Assembly (NCBI GenBank): GCA_002478145.1
Contig: DLMI01000206.1
Span: 1 to 10,559 of the forward strand
Direction of reading: 5' to 3'
Length of the DNA stretch: 10,559 bases
Origin: Acidobacteria bacterium UBA7540
GTDB lineage: Bacteria > Acidobacteriota > Terriglobia > UBA7540
This document shows positions 1 through 5,690 of this stretch, piece after piece. Positions within the stretch are counted from its first letter, which is position 1; each line of letters begins with the position of its first letter. The position numbers were made by a program, and so were the translations under genes. Under the pieces are notes generated by a model. That model had not been told where the DNA came from and searched no databases. It saw only the letters and a list, made by a program, of their open reading frames with translations.

Positions 1-95
1 TGCTGGGGAAACTGCCGTCCTTCGGGCAGAGCGCTCACTAAATCTGAGAAGCCAAACACCTTGTCGAGATAAGTCTCGAACCGGTGTCGGATCAA
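1..95 (-). CDS. Transposase, N-terminal fragment (runs off the window)
   Basis: The frame opens at a TTG codon (95 to 93) that overlaps the TGA stop of the upstream DUF6788-type gene, giving a TTGA junction typical of translational coupling. The 31 visible residues include ETYLDKVFGFSDLVSAL followed by PEGRQFPQ. This resembles the N-terminus of DDE transposases whose first motif is a short hydrophobic/Leu stretch followed by a D/E-G-R turn. The catalytic residues would lie outside the window, so the family cannot be fixed. The upstream DUF6788-type gene supports an insertion sequence, because such genes are often found directly before transposases. The TTG start is chosen from the overlap; no ATG is available in the visible part. 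This is a partial gene because of the window edge, and no damage is visible in it. Confidence 0.5.
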   Translation of the reverse strand, partial: MIRHRFETYLDKVFGFSDLVSALPEGRQFPQ

Positions 96-439
96 ATTTG
101 GCGCTCTTCCTTCGGTTTGAGCTTTTCTTTGAGAAAGCGCTTGAGATTGACGCCGCAGATGGTCGCGGCGGCGGCCTCAAAGCGTCGGCGCATCTCGATT
201 TTCTCGCGCACCTGGTCCACGAATGCCGCGGGAATGTTGAGCGCTTTGGGTTTGCCGTCAATCAGTACGGAGATCTGATATTGCGGGTGCAGGTGTTTGC
301 CGTCGGCGCAATGACAGTTGGGCTGGCCGCAGGAGCGTTGGCGTTCGACAAAAGAGCCGGGCAGCATTTCGCGGAGAGCCCCAAGGCTGCGAATGAGCTT
401 GCCACGCAGTTCCAGGTCGGGTTCTCGGGCTGACTTCAT
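92..439 (-). CDS. DUF6788-like insertion-sequence accessory protein
   Basis: This 115-aa protein carries the features I associate with DUF6788: a short helical N-terminus, an LPGS turn (residues 26-29), a cysteine knuckle CGQPNCHC (37-44) that could bind zinc, a basic/aromatic strand region (HLHPQYQISV) and a helical C-terminus rich in Arg, Glu and Lys. Family members are commonly encoded just upstream of a transposase and probably help it bind DNA; their exact role is not established. Here the stop overlaps the TTG start of a truncated transposase, so the two form one transcription unit. The ATG at 439 lies only about 3 nt downstream of the predicted transcription start, so the mRNA may be leaderless, and no Shine-Dalgarno is seen. 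Antisense open frames over this gene are shadows. Confidence 0.75.
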   Translation of the reverse strand: MKSAREPDLELRGKLIRSLGALREMLPGSFVERQRSCGQPNCHCADGKHLHPQYQISVLIDGKPKALNIPAAFVDQVREKIEMRRRFEAAAATICGVNLKRFLKEKLKPKEERQI

Positions 440-463
440 ATGACACTCATATTAGTGTCATAT
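438..463. promoter_or_regulatory. Perfect inverted repeat over the -10 box (operator or insertion-sequence end)
   Basis: Two 10-bp arms, ATATGACACT (438-447) and AGTGTCATAT (454-463), are exact reverse complements with a 6-nt spacer. The element covers the -10 box, the expected transcription start and the first bases of the start codon. A bound dimeric repressor would block transcription. Alternatively it is part of the end of the insertion sequence bound by transposase, or a hairpin that hides the start codon. Confidence 0.55.
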
Positions 464-477
464 ATACATAAAGTCAA
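449..477 (-). promoter_or_regulatory. Sigma70-like promoter of the DUF6788/transposase unit
   Basis: Reading the minus strand, a TTGACT -35 box (477 to 472) is followed after exactly 17 nt by a TAATAT -10 box (454 to 449). Transcription would begin near 442, and the ATG of the DUF6788-type gene is at 439, so the transcript would be nearly leaderless. The match to consensus (5/6 at -35, 4/6 at -10) and the ideal spacer make this one of the best promoters in the window. Confidence 0.6.
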
Positions 478-661
478 GTACCTACAAAACTTTGCAAGAA
501 TGCCTCAAACTGAAACCGGAGTGGAAGATACTGCAAACAGACGCGCTGACGTCTAACGACAACCCTGCCTTAAGGAATCACTGCGTCGACTGGTGAGCTT
601 GCCACAGGAGTGTCGAGGGTCTAAACGGGTCAAGGCTTTGGCCTTCCCTCGGCGGCAACCT

Positions 662-1574
662 TCAGCCTTCTTGCCCGGATGGCAGCATCTTTGCCGGTAT
701 TAAGAACACCGTCTCGCTGAGGCCATGTGTCAGCTGCTCAGTCTGGTCAAGCATGTGGTCGCTGAAATCCGGGTACCGGTACCTCAGCAGGCCGTTGAGC
801 AGCATCAACACATTGCTGAGACCATAGACGCGCCATTCGTTCCGGGGCAGATCCCGCTTCGCTTTAGTGAGCGCCTCCGCGAACATGCCTATTTTCCAAA
901 ATACGGCAACGATGAAGTACGACACGGCTAGGTATCCACGGTCTGGCGCGAGTCGGTCCAACAGTGCCTGCTCGAATGTTTTTCTCTGATCGTCCGATTG
1001 CAGTGACCGGTAGAGGCCGATGAGAGCGTCCAAGTTGTCCGACCTCAGGGTCGCTTCCTCCGGATCCGATACGATCACTTGGTTTAGAGGGGAGTTCTGC
1101 GCCTAAGAATCGCCCCCGACGCCGATGAGCAAAGTCCCGCCGTACGCTATGTGAACGCTCCCCAAGCCACCGCACGTACGTCCGCAGACTGCATAACGGC
1201 TGAGTTCGGATTTTAGGACGGACACGACCTCCTTCTCGACGCGGTCGACGATCTGGTAGGGAAATTCCTCGGGGTCCTTCTTCGGTTGCGGGTGGCCGCC
1301 CCCCCCCATCGATTTAAAGACGCAGTTTTTGACCCTATGCCTGTTTCCATATTGATCAAGGAAGATGAGTGTTCCGCTCCAGGGCTTGCCACGCTTCGTG
1401 ACCATCGCTTGCGTGAAGAAAACGGCTCTTAGCTGAGCACACTCGTGGGGGGCCCAACACCTGTTCCCGGCGCGCGTCGTAGTTATTGCTGAGGCTTAGG
1501 CTCATAGCCTGAGTGGGCGGCTTCGATATCTCGGCGGCCAAGACCCTGTTGCTTTTTCCCGACGTATCAGTCAC
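662..1574 (-). pseudogene. Interrupted gene of unknown function (frameshift plus in-frame amber stop)
   Basis: Three open segments lie in order. A GTG-started segment (1574 to about 1450; its N-terminus reads MTDTSGKSNRVLAAEIS) leads into a second segment in another frame (about 1450 to 1106), which continues in the same frame past a single TAG (1105-1103) into a third segment ending at 662. Removing one base from the G3C6 run (minus strand, 1455-1447) joins REQVLGP to HECAQLRAVFFTQAM. The length then becomes 912 nt, about 303 residues counting the amber position. Only eight codons separate the TAG from the next GTG, and both sides look coding (before it, VHIAYGGTLLIGVGGDS; after it, VSYFIVAVFWKIGMFAEAL and GLSNVLMLLNGLLRYRY). 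I do not recognise the family. It follows the winged-helix-like gene by 45 bp on the same strand, probably as an operon. If the TAG is a genuine end, these are two genes, 1103-1574 (frameshifted) and 662-1078. Confidence 0.55.
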
Positions 1575-1619
1575 GCCAGCACTTCGACCGGGTTATGGAC
1601 GAACTCGTCCGTAGCCTGC

Positions 1620-2192
1620 TTAAGCGCGCCCGTCAATTTCTGCCCCCGCCCCACCTGCTGAAGATTTCGCCGTAGGAGCCGTCTCCCCTACCCCGAGCGG
1701 CAGAGTCTGAATGAAGGCCGCAAGCCGACCGGCCTCGATCCGCGTAAGATCCTCTGGCAACCGGAGCCGCACCTGCAGGTCCTTCCTTAACAAGTACGGA
1801 TGCTCCGCTAGGCTAACTTGGCGCGGATTGCCGACGTCGTCCTCGGCTTCACTATCCTGAAGCCCCGGCGCGGGACCAATCTTGACGTCTTGGCCCATCG
1901 CCGCGTGGGAGACATCAACTAGTCCCGCCGACCACGAGAATCGGGTCTTCTTGCCCCTCCTGCCCTCGATCAGCCAGCCACAGCCGAGCTGCTCGAGCTT
2001 TCGAAAAAATCTAATGATCTGCCATCGGTCCGGCGCATCCTGCTCGGAACTCAGCCGCCAGGAGAGCTGGTCCACCTTCGTCGTGCTCATATTCGTCACG
2101 AACGTACCTAGGTGATCAAAAACCAGTTTTGCAACCGGATCGACCTTATAATAGGCGCGTACGCCTGCCAAATCCATTTCTGTGTCCGCCAT
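1620..2192 (-). CDS. Winged-helix-like hypothetical protein
   Basis: The 190-aa product is soluble with no signal peptide. Residues about 12-92 look like a compact winged-helix fold: YYKVDPVAKLVFDHL, then a helix with RWQIIRFFRKLEQLGCGWLI, then GRRGKKTRFSW, which would form the wing. An acidic, low-complexity linker follows (about 93-130). A conserved-looking C-terminal segment (LRLPEDLTRIEAGRLAAFIQ, about 144-163) resembles an LP-DLT-EA-RLA-FI-TLP motif I associate with small bacterial hypotheticals; this is recognition, not a search. The function is unknown; DNA binding is an inference. The ATG at 2192 has a GGAGG (2208-2204) 11 nt upstream, slightly far but strong. It is the first gene of a probable two-gene unit with the interrupted gene 45 bp downstream. 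Confidence 0.75.
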   Translation of the reverse strand: MADTEMDLAGVRAYYKVDPVAKLVFDHLGTFVTNMSTTKVDQLSWRLSSEQDAPDRWQIIRFFRKLEQLGCGWLIEGRRGKKTRFSWSAGLVDVSHAAMGQDVKIGPAPGLQDSEAEDDVGNPRQVSLAEHPYLLRKDLQVRLRLPEDLTRIEAGRLAAFIQTLPLGVGETAPTAKSSAGGAGAEIDGRA

Positions 2193-2217
2193 AGGCCACT
2201 ATACCTCCAAGTTCTAG

Positions 2218-2247
2218 CTTATAATGCCTAAGGTGCGAGATTGTCAA
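2218..2247 (-). promoter_or_regulatory. Sigma70-like promoter of the winged-helix gene
   Basis: On the minus strand a perfect TTGACA -35 box (2247 to 2242) is followed, 18 nt later, by a TATAAG -10 box (2223 to 2218). The expected start is near 2211, giving a leader of about 19 nt that contains the GGAGG ribosome-binding site at 2208-2204 before the ATG at 2192. Confidence 0.65.
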
Positions 2248-2485
2248 CTAGGATTCCATGTTTTAGCAGCATTAAAGTTTCTTTGTACGGATTGTCGGAA
2301 CTACATTAAACGTGAGACCGCTCGTGCGTCGCGGTTTTCGATGGGGGCGGGTGGCCCCAACCCTTTGCGCCACCACTGCAGCGGGTGCCCCATCCTCGCA
2401 TCCTTTGCGAGCCCTGAGCGGAGCCGAAGGGGTGGGCACGATGCTGCCGACACTGAGGCTACTATTCATGCTCAGCCCAGAGAAC

Positions 2486-2527
2486 AGCAGTTTCCTCACC
2501 GGGCTTTCAGCCCGATTCGGAATGACA
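2486..2527 (-). repeat. Modular repeat copy 1
   Basis: Read on the minus strand it begins TGTCATTCCGAA, has a small hairpin core GGGCTGAAAGCCC, and ends GAGGAAACTGCT. The plus-strand segment 2492-2531 matches 3104-3143 at 39 of 40 positions, the best-conserved pair in the window. Confidence 0.75.
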
Positions 2528-2578
2528 TCCGTTTAACTTTGGCTCCGTTCGCAACTGTTTGAGGCCATCCTAAGCTCT

Positions 2579-2619
2579 TGTCATTCCGAACCGCGCCGAA
2601 GGCGGGCGAGGAACCTGCT
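2579..2619 (+). repeat. Modular repeat copy 2
   Basis: It begins TGTCATTCCGAAC and ends GAGGAACCTGCT, with a different core (CGCGCCGAAGGCGGGCG) that can form an imperfect CGCC/GGCG stem. Its leftward neighbour CCTAAGCTCTTG matches the sequence before copy 3 with one change. Confidence 0.7.
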
Positions 2620-2715
2620 TTCTTTTCAATGGCGCGAAAGCTTGTCGATTTGGGTTTTTGCACAGTGCTTCGTGACATCTGCCGCTGCACAAACTCCAGC
2701 CAATCCCTAAACTCT

Positions 2716-2761
2716 TGTCATTCCGAACGGCTTCAGCCGTGAGAGCGGAGCCGAACCTGCT
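2716..2761 (+). repeat. Modular repeat copy 3, left of the GIY-YIG gene
   Basis: It begins TGTCATTCCGAAC, has a GGCT-TCA-AGCC-like hairpin (CGGCTTCAGCCG) plus the phrase GCGGAGCCGAA, and ends CGAACCTGCT. It finishes 16 bp before the ATG of the GIY-YIG gene and faces copy 4 on the other side of that gene. Confidence 0.7.
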
Positions 2762-2777
2762 GTCCCACGGAGCGGCA

Positions 2778-3137
2778 ATGGCCCGTGAGCGGAGCTACTA
2801 CGTATACATCATGGCGAGCAAAAGCCGCGTGCTCTACGTCGGGGTGACGGGTTTTCTCATGGCGCGAGTCTTGCGACACAAAGCCGGCGAAGGCGGAGCG
2901 TTTACGCGAAAGTATCGCGTGCATCGGCTGGTTTACTATCGCTGCTTTCAGAACCTCGGCGATGCGATCGCGCGAGAGACGGAGATCAAGAAATGGTGGC
3001 GGGGGAAGAAAGTGGCGTTGATTCGCGCAGACAATCCGACTTGGGAAGATCTGTCGGCCGGTTGGGGTGAGGCGGCGGTGATGATGGTGTCGGGGAAAGC
3101 ACGTTCCTCACCGGGCTTTCAGCCCGGTTCGGAATGA
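2778..3137 (+). CDS. GIY-YIG family nuclease (small, UPF0213/YhbQ-like)
   Basis: The 119-aa product carries the single-domain GIY-YIG nuclease signature near its N-terminus: YYVYI (residues 7-11, the GIY strand), LYVGVT (19-24, the YIG strand), Arg30 in the following helix and the RETEIKKW segment (66-73) with the candidate catalytic Glu67. These are the Tyr/Tyr/Arg/Glu positions used for single-metal phosphodiester cleavage in this fold. The normal family end (DLSAGW, about 91-96) is followed by a 23-residue tail whose last 13 residues are encoded by repeat copy 4, and the TGA lies inside that repeat. The ATG at 2778 is chosen because GGAG (2769-2772) sits 5 nt upstream and residue 7 begins the domain; the open frame's earlier TTG at 2715 falls in repeat copy 3. 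The biological role is unproven: DNA repair-like, or linked to the repeats. Confidence 0.88.
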   Translation: MARERSYYVYIMASKSRVLYVGVTGFLMARVLRHKAGEGGAFTRKYRVHRLVYYRCFQNLGDAIARETEIKKWWRGKKVALIRADNPTWEDLSAGWGEAAVMMVSGKARSSPGFQPGSE

Positions 3138-3139
3138 CA
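3098..3139 (-). repeat. Modular repeat copy 4, overlapping the end of the GIY-YIG gene
   Basis: Read on the minus strand it starts TGTCATTCCGAACC, has the core GGGCTGAAAGCCC, and ends GAGGAACGTGCT. It is nearly identical to copy 1 and inverted relative to copy 3. It supplies the last 13 codons and the stop of the nuclease gene. Confidence 0.75.
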
Positions 3140-3175
3140 TCCGAGCTAGAGGGCGAGGAGCTGGCTAATCATTGT

Positions 3176-3601
3176 TCAATGTGGCGCCAGCGGCCGATAG
3201 ATGAGGCCAGTGACAGTCCACTCGATGAAGTAGGCGACGGCTTGTTGCAACGTCAGCGTCAATCCGATATTCAGGTTGACGTAGTTATGCACCACAAGAG
3301 AACCAACTGCGAAAACCCCGACGAGCGCGCCGAAGATGACGCCGAGGCGCGCCCCTTCGCCGAGGCTGGAGCCACCCTGGTAGAGCATGGCGTAAATCAC
3401 CGCCAGCGCCACGATCGACACAAACATGGCAGCCGTTCCTCCCGGCATGTGGTTCATCTGTCCTTGCTGGGATCGATATACGGCGGGGTATTTGAGGAAC
3501 TCCTTCTTCAACGAGGGAAACAGTCCGAAGGCGAGACCCCCAAGGACGAAATATGCCAGGAAGCCGCCAAAAGCTGCGAGAGCGATGCGCGAGAGGCTCA
3601 T
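3176..3601 (-). CDS. Small membrane protein, four predicted helices
   Basis: The 141-aa protein has four hydrophobic stretches: about residues 6-27, 55-76, 83-105 and 118-137. The first may double as a signal anchor. Between helices 1 and 2 is a polar loop with KKEFLKYPAVYRSQQGQMNHM. Between 3 and 4 lies HNYVNLNIGLTLTLQQAVAY. I do not recognise a named family; sequences of this type seem common as conserved hypotheticals in Acidobacteriota (memory, not a search). The ATG at 3601 is supported by GGAAAGGA ending 7 nt upstream. It stands alone on the minus strand, its stop 36 bp from repeat copy 4, with which it converges. An inner-membrane location is inferred; no catalytic motif is visible. 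Confidence 0.75.
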   Translation of the reverse strand: MSLSRIALAAFGGFLAYFVLGGLAFGLFPSLKKEFLKYPAVYRSQQGQMNHMPGGTAAMFVSIVALAVIYAMLYQGGSSLGEGARLGVIFGALVGVFAVGSLVVHNYVNLNIGLTLTLQQAVAYFIEWTVTGLIYRPLAPH

Positions 3602-4069
3602 GAGCTAATCCTTTCCAAGCCCGAGGTCGGCGCTATCTTACCTGAGGCTGTTCCGCGCGCGGCGGTTTTCGCTGGTTGGCAAAAGTTTTGGCAAGAAATC
3701 CAAAGCCCACTGTGACATCTGACCTTGTGCCCCACTCCGAATTATCCCAACATGGTCAAGGCTGAGGCGGCAAAGGCGCCGCTCGCGCCAGCACCCGTAA
3801 CTCCTTTGCGCTCTGGATTTTGACCGATAAGTTCTTTGACATCTAGATTTTGCAAACCCCGCGACCAGCAGGATTTTCAGAGGTATGGGGGGAGGGGGGT
3901 ACCCACACAACTCCACGAAATTTGTCGTTTCGGAACGCCCCTTCTGCCGCCGCACAGACACTAGCCGACAGGATTATTTCAAGCAGATATCCACAAACGT
4001 TGGAAAGGTTTTAGGGCGAGGAGACGCGGAGGATCGCCCTGCAGGCAAATCAGGAAACGCGCGGGCAGA
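3602..4069. other. Gene-free stretch of about 470 bp
   Basis: No supported gene. A 107-residue minus-strand open frame (3638-3961) has no ribosome-binding site and a composition rich in Arg, Ser and Cys, unlike neighbours, so it is not called. Notable sequence: two phrases starting TGACATCT (3714 and 3838), and a G6-A-G6 tract followed by TACCC (about 3884-3904) that gives the minus strand a pyrimidine-rich track. The stretch looks like non-coding dispersed sequence, but I cannot prove it. Confidence 0.5.
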
Positions 4070-4234
4070 TCAATCAGGAGTGTAGCCGAGATAGTCCTCG
4101 TGACCCTCAAAGATCCGTTGTAGCAGAGTGCGGGGTTGCGGCTTCGGAGCTGCCGGCTTCGGTTCACGGGTCGTCACGGTTTCCTTCCGGGATTCGGACT
4201 CCACTTGCGGAGCGACTTCTAGGATGGCTGGCAT
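4070..4234 (-). CDS. Small conserved-looking protein, 54 aa
   Basis: A 54-residue product begins at an ATG (4234) preceded by AGGGAGG with a 6-nt spacing, the best ribosome-binding site in this part of the window. This argues against the upstream ATG at 4255, which lies before the site. The N-terminal two thirds is charged and Pro/Lys/Glu-rich (REPKPAAPKPQPRT) and looks disordered. The C-terminus RTLLQRIFEGHEDYLGYTPD, an amphipathic helix ending in an aromatic/acidic tail, looks like the conserved functional part and may be a binding peptide. There is no signal peptide or membrane helix. A TTGACT is seen upstream but no matching -10 box. The function is unknown. It is divergent to the VOC gene. 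Confidence 0.65.
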   Translation of the reverse strand: MPAILEVAPQVESESRKETVTTREPKPAAPKPQPRTLLQRIFEGHEDYLGYTPD

Positions 4235-4314
4235 AGGATGCCTCCCTTCCATCAAGAGAAGGAATTTGAACTCACAGCAAAGGTAGTCAATTTGGCTGCC
4301 CTATCCAATGACGG

Positions 4315-4336
4315 GCATCACGGTTCGGTGTGATGC
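4315..4336. repeat. Inverted repeat between divergent genes
   Basis: GCATCAC (4315-4321) and GTGATGC (4330-4336) are perfect 7-bp arms around an 8-nt loop. No T-tract follows, so it is not a good terminator. It lies between the divergent small gene (4234) and the VOC gene (4432), where an operator is possible; chance is not excluded. Confidence 0.3.
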
Positions 4337-4402
4337 GAGGGCGAGGCCCGGCTGCTGCAGGCTCAAGATTAGGTGACTGCGGGATGACGAACGAGAGCGG
4401 GC

Positions 4403-4408
4403 TATAAT
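4403..4408 (+). promoter_or_regulatory. Candidate -10 box of the VOC gene
   Basis: A perfect TATAAT lies 23 bp upstream of the ATG at 4432. No TTGACA-like hexamer occurs 16-18 nt before it and there is no TGn extension, so the promoter is incomplete by consensus. Confidence 0.35.
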
Positions 4409-4431
4409 CATCCACTTCAGAGGGCTTGGGC

Positions 4432-4983
4432 ATGGCTGTGGCCAAGAAGGACTTACCGACTGCGCCTTACGTGGTTGATCCGAGGGTGCGGATTGGGCAT
4501 GTGCATTTGAAAGTTGCTGACTTGCGCGGGCGCTGCGCTTTTATGCGGGAGTGCTGGGATTGGAAGTGATGCAGCGGTACAGCGATGGGGCAGTGTTTTT
4601 GTCGGCGGACGGATACCACCATCATATTGCGCTCAATACGTGGGAGAGTCTGGGAGGGGTGCCTCCGCCGATGGGTACGACGGGACTCTACCATACGGCC
4701 ATTCTTTATCCCACGCGTGCGGAGTTGGCAACGGCACTGCGAAGAGTGCTGGGCGGCGAAGATTCCGTTGCAGGGCGCGGCAGACCATGGCGTGAGCGAA
4801 TCGATTTACCTGAGTGATCCCGATGAGAATGGAGTAGAACTCTACTGCGATAAGCCCAAGGAAAAGTGGCCGCGGACTCCGGACGGACGATTGGAGATGT
4901 ACACGCGCCGGCTTGACTTGCACGAATTGTTGAACGAGACGCCGGAGGGAACCGAAATGGAGGGTGGGCCTCGGGATTTGTAG
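4432..4983 (+). pseudogene. VOC-superfamily dioxygenase-like gene with two compensating frameshifts
   Basis: The first and last segments are in one frame and the middle is in another. Segment 1 (4432 to about 4529) reads RIGHVHLKVADL. Segment 2 (about 4530-4751) reads LRFYAGVLGLEVMQRY and then GYHHHIALNTWE and GTTGLYHTAILYPTR. Segment 3 (about 4753-4983) reads KIPLQGAADHGVSESIYL, DPDENGVELYCDKP and KEKWPRTPDGRLEMYTR. This is the vicinal-oxygen-chelate fold of the CatE/glyoxalase-like extradiol dioxygenase group, with the usual 2-His-1-Glu metal site: His of GHVHL, His of LYHTA, Glu of GVELY. One base is missing near 4527 (expected RRALRF) and one is extra near 4751, so total length (552 nt, 183 codons plus stop) is normal. 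Unedited, the ATG frame stops at a TGA near 4567. It is either a recently decayed gene or two base-calling errors. Its stop lies 2 bp from the stop of the converging DCC gene. Confidence 0.8.
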
Positions 4984-4985
4984 AG

Positions 4986-5411
4986 CTAGAGGTCGAGGAA
5001 GCGGTTCCGATCCTGAGCGCTGGGCAGGACGCAGGTTTCGGAGCGGCCGAAGATGCGGTAACGGTAGCGCGCGACGGCGCTGTAGCCGAAGTCGTGGACG
5101 AATTTGGGCAGGAGCTGCAGCAGAAAAGCGGTGGAGCGCCAGAAGGCGCCGAGTTGTTTCAGGGTGAAGAAGACTGCGTCGGAGCGGGAGAGTAGAAGCT
5201 CATTTGGCGCTCGGGCGTCGAGATTAACTACAACGTAAAGCATATCCAGATTGTTGGGGCTGAGGCCGTGGCGGGAAAGGATTTTCGCGGCGACATCACT
5301 TTGCAGCGATGCGAAACGGAAGGTGGCACGGCGATCGCGGTAAAGAATGAATTGGATGAAGCGGTTGCAGAGCCCGCAGACGCCGTCGTAAAGCAGGATG
5401 GGGTGGGGCAT
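4986..5411 (-). CDS. DCC-family (DUF393, YuxK-like) thiol-disulfide oxidoreductase
   Basis: The 141-aa product opens with PILLYDGVCGLCNRFIQF, whose D-x-x-C-x-x-C (Asp9, Cys12, Cys15) is the signature that names the DCC family. RFASLQS follows, and the C-terminal CVLPSAQDRNRFLDL matches the usual end of the family. Members have a thioredoxin-like fold and are proposed to act in thiol/disulfide exchange; substrates are not known. No signal peptide or hydrophobic anchor precedes the motif, so a cytoplasmic location is likely. I chose the ATG at 5411 because homologues start a few residues before this motif. The open frame could begin at 5486, but that would overlap the preceding small gene. No strong ribosome-binding site is visible. 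The small coiled-coil gene ends 35 bp upstream, probably in the same transcript. Confidence 0.85.
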   Translation of the reverse strand: MPHPILLYDGVCGLCNRFIQFILYRDRRATFRFASLQSDVAAKILSRHGLSPNNLDMLYVVVNLDARAPNELLLSRSDAVFFTLKQLGAFWRSTAFLLQLLPKFVHDFGYSAVARYRYRIFGRSETCVLPSAQDRNRFLDL

Positions 5412-5446
5412 GGGTAGGCGACACAGAAGACTTTGGCATTTCGGAT

Positions 5447-5653
5447 TTAGAGTTGCGTTGTGATCTGCGGCTGAGGATCCTGACATTTCCTGATTTGTAC
5501 GCGCAGCTCTCGCGCCTCGCGCTGTAGGTCCTGCGCCATGCGCCAGCAGTTATCTTGCTGGATCTTTTCCGGCGCTTGTGAGGCTTGTTTGGTCAGACGC
5601 AGAATCTCGTCCTCAAGAACTTTCAGGCGAGCCTGCAGTGCTTCTACTAACAT
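5447..5653 (-). CDS. Small coiled-coil hypothetical protein
   Basis: The 68-residue product is dominated by heptad-like Leu/charged patterns (LQARLKVLEDEILRLTK, then LQREARELRVQIRK), suggesting a two-helix antiparallel or dimeric coiled coil. A single Cys lies in the middle and one near the end. It has no signal peptide. A TATACT (5679 to 5674) lies 20 bp before the ATG and could be a -10 box, but no -35 box matches and the ribosome-binding site is poor. It is directly upstream of the DCC gene, so the two may be cotranscribed. The function is not known, and the prediction is moderate because the gene is short. Confidence 0.55.
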   Translation of the reverse strand: MLVEALQARLKVLEDEILRLTKQASQAPEKIQQDNCWRMAQDLQREARELRVQIRKCQDPQPQITTQL

Positions 5654-5690
5654 CGATGGGGCCTAACGAGGAAAGTATATCCGAGTTTCT

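Larger units (their letters stand above)
2248..2777. other. Gene-free, repeat-rich stretch
   Basis: No convincing gene lies here; the short open frames on both strands overlap one another and have repeat-derived composition. The stretch holds three copies of the TGTCATTCCG repeat (2486-2527, 2579-2619, 2716-2761). It also holds a GC-rich segment (about 2330-2445) with a small CTCGC/GCGAG hairpin near 2395 and the phrase GCGGAGCCGAA, which recurs inside the third repeat copy. The CCTAA-CTCTTG phrase before the second and third copies is also shared (one mismatch), so the repeat unit may extend leftwards there. Confidence 0.6.

Noticed and set aside
98..433. Plus-strand open frame antisense to the DUF6788-type gene
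   Set aside because: Shadow of the real minus-strand gene, with no ribosome-binding site and no recognisable motif.
620..650. AAGGC/GCCTT hairpin after the interrupted gene as a terminator
   Set aside because: Only a 5-bp stem with no T-tract on the minus-strand side.
2224..2562. Overlapping short open frames in the repeat stretch on both strands
   Set aside because: They run through repeat copies and GC-rich hairpin sequence, overlap one another on both strands and show no domain.
2715..2777. TTG start at 2715 for the GIY-YIG gene
   Set aside because: The codon and the 21 residues it adds come from repeat copy 3, while the ATG at 2778 has GGAG 5 nt upstream and precedes the domain by six residues.
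3884..3904. G6-A-G6 tract as a G-quadruplex
   Set aside because: Only two G-runs with a single-base loop are present, fewer than four separated tracts, so a stable intramolecular quadruplex is not supported.
3638..3961. 107-residue minus-strand open frame
   Set aside because: No ribosome-binding site, Arg/Cys/Ser-rich random-looking composition, overlaps non-coding-looking sequence with G-tracts, and no recognisable motif.
4987..5486. Upstream start for the DCC gene at 5486
   Set aside because: It would add 25 residues that overlap the small coiled-coil gene and lie before the usual family start; no ribosome-binding site supports it.
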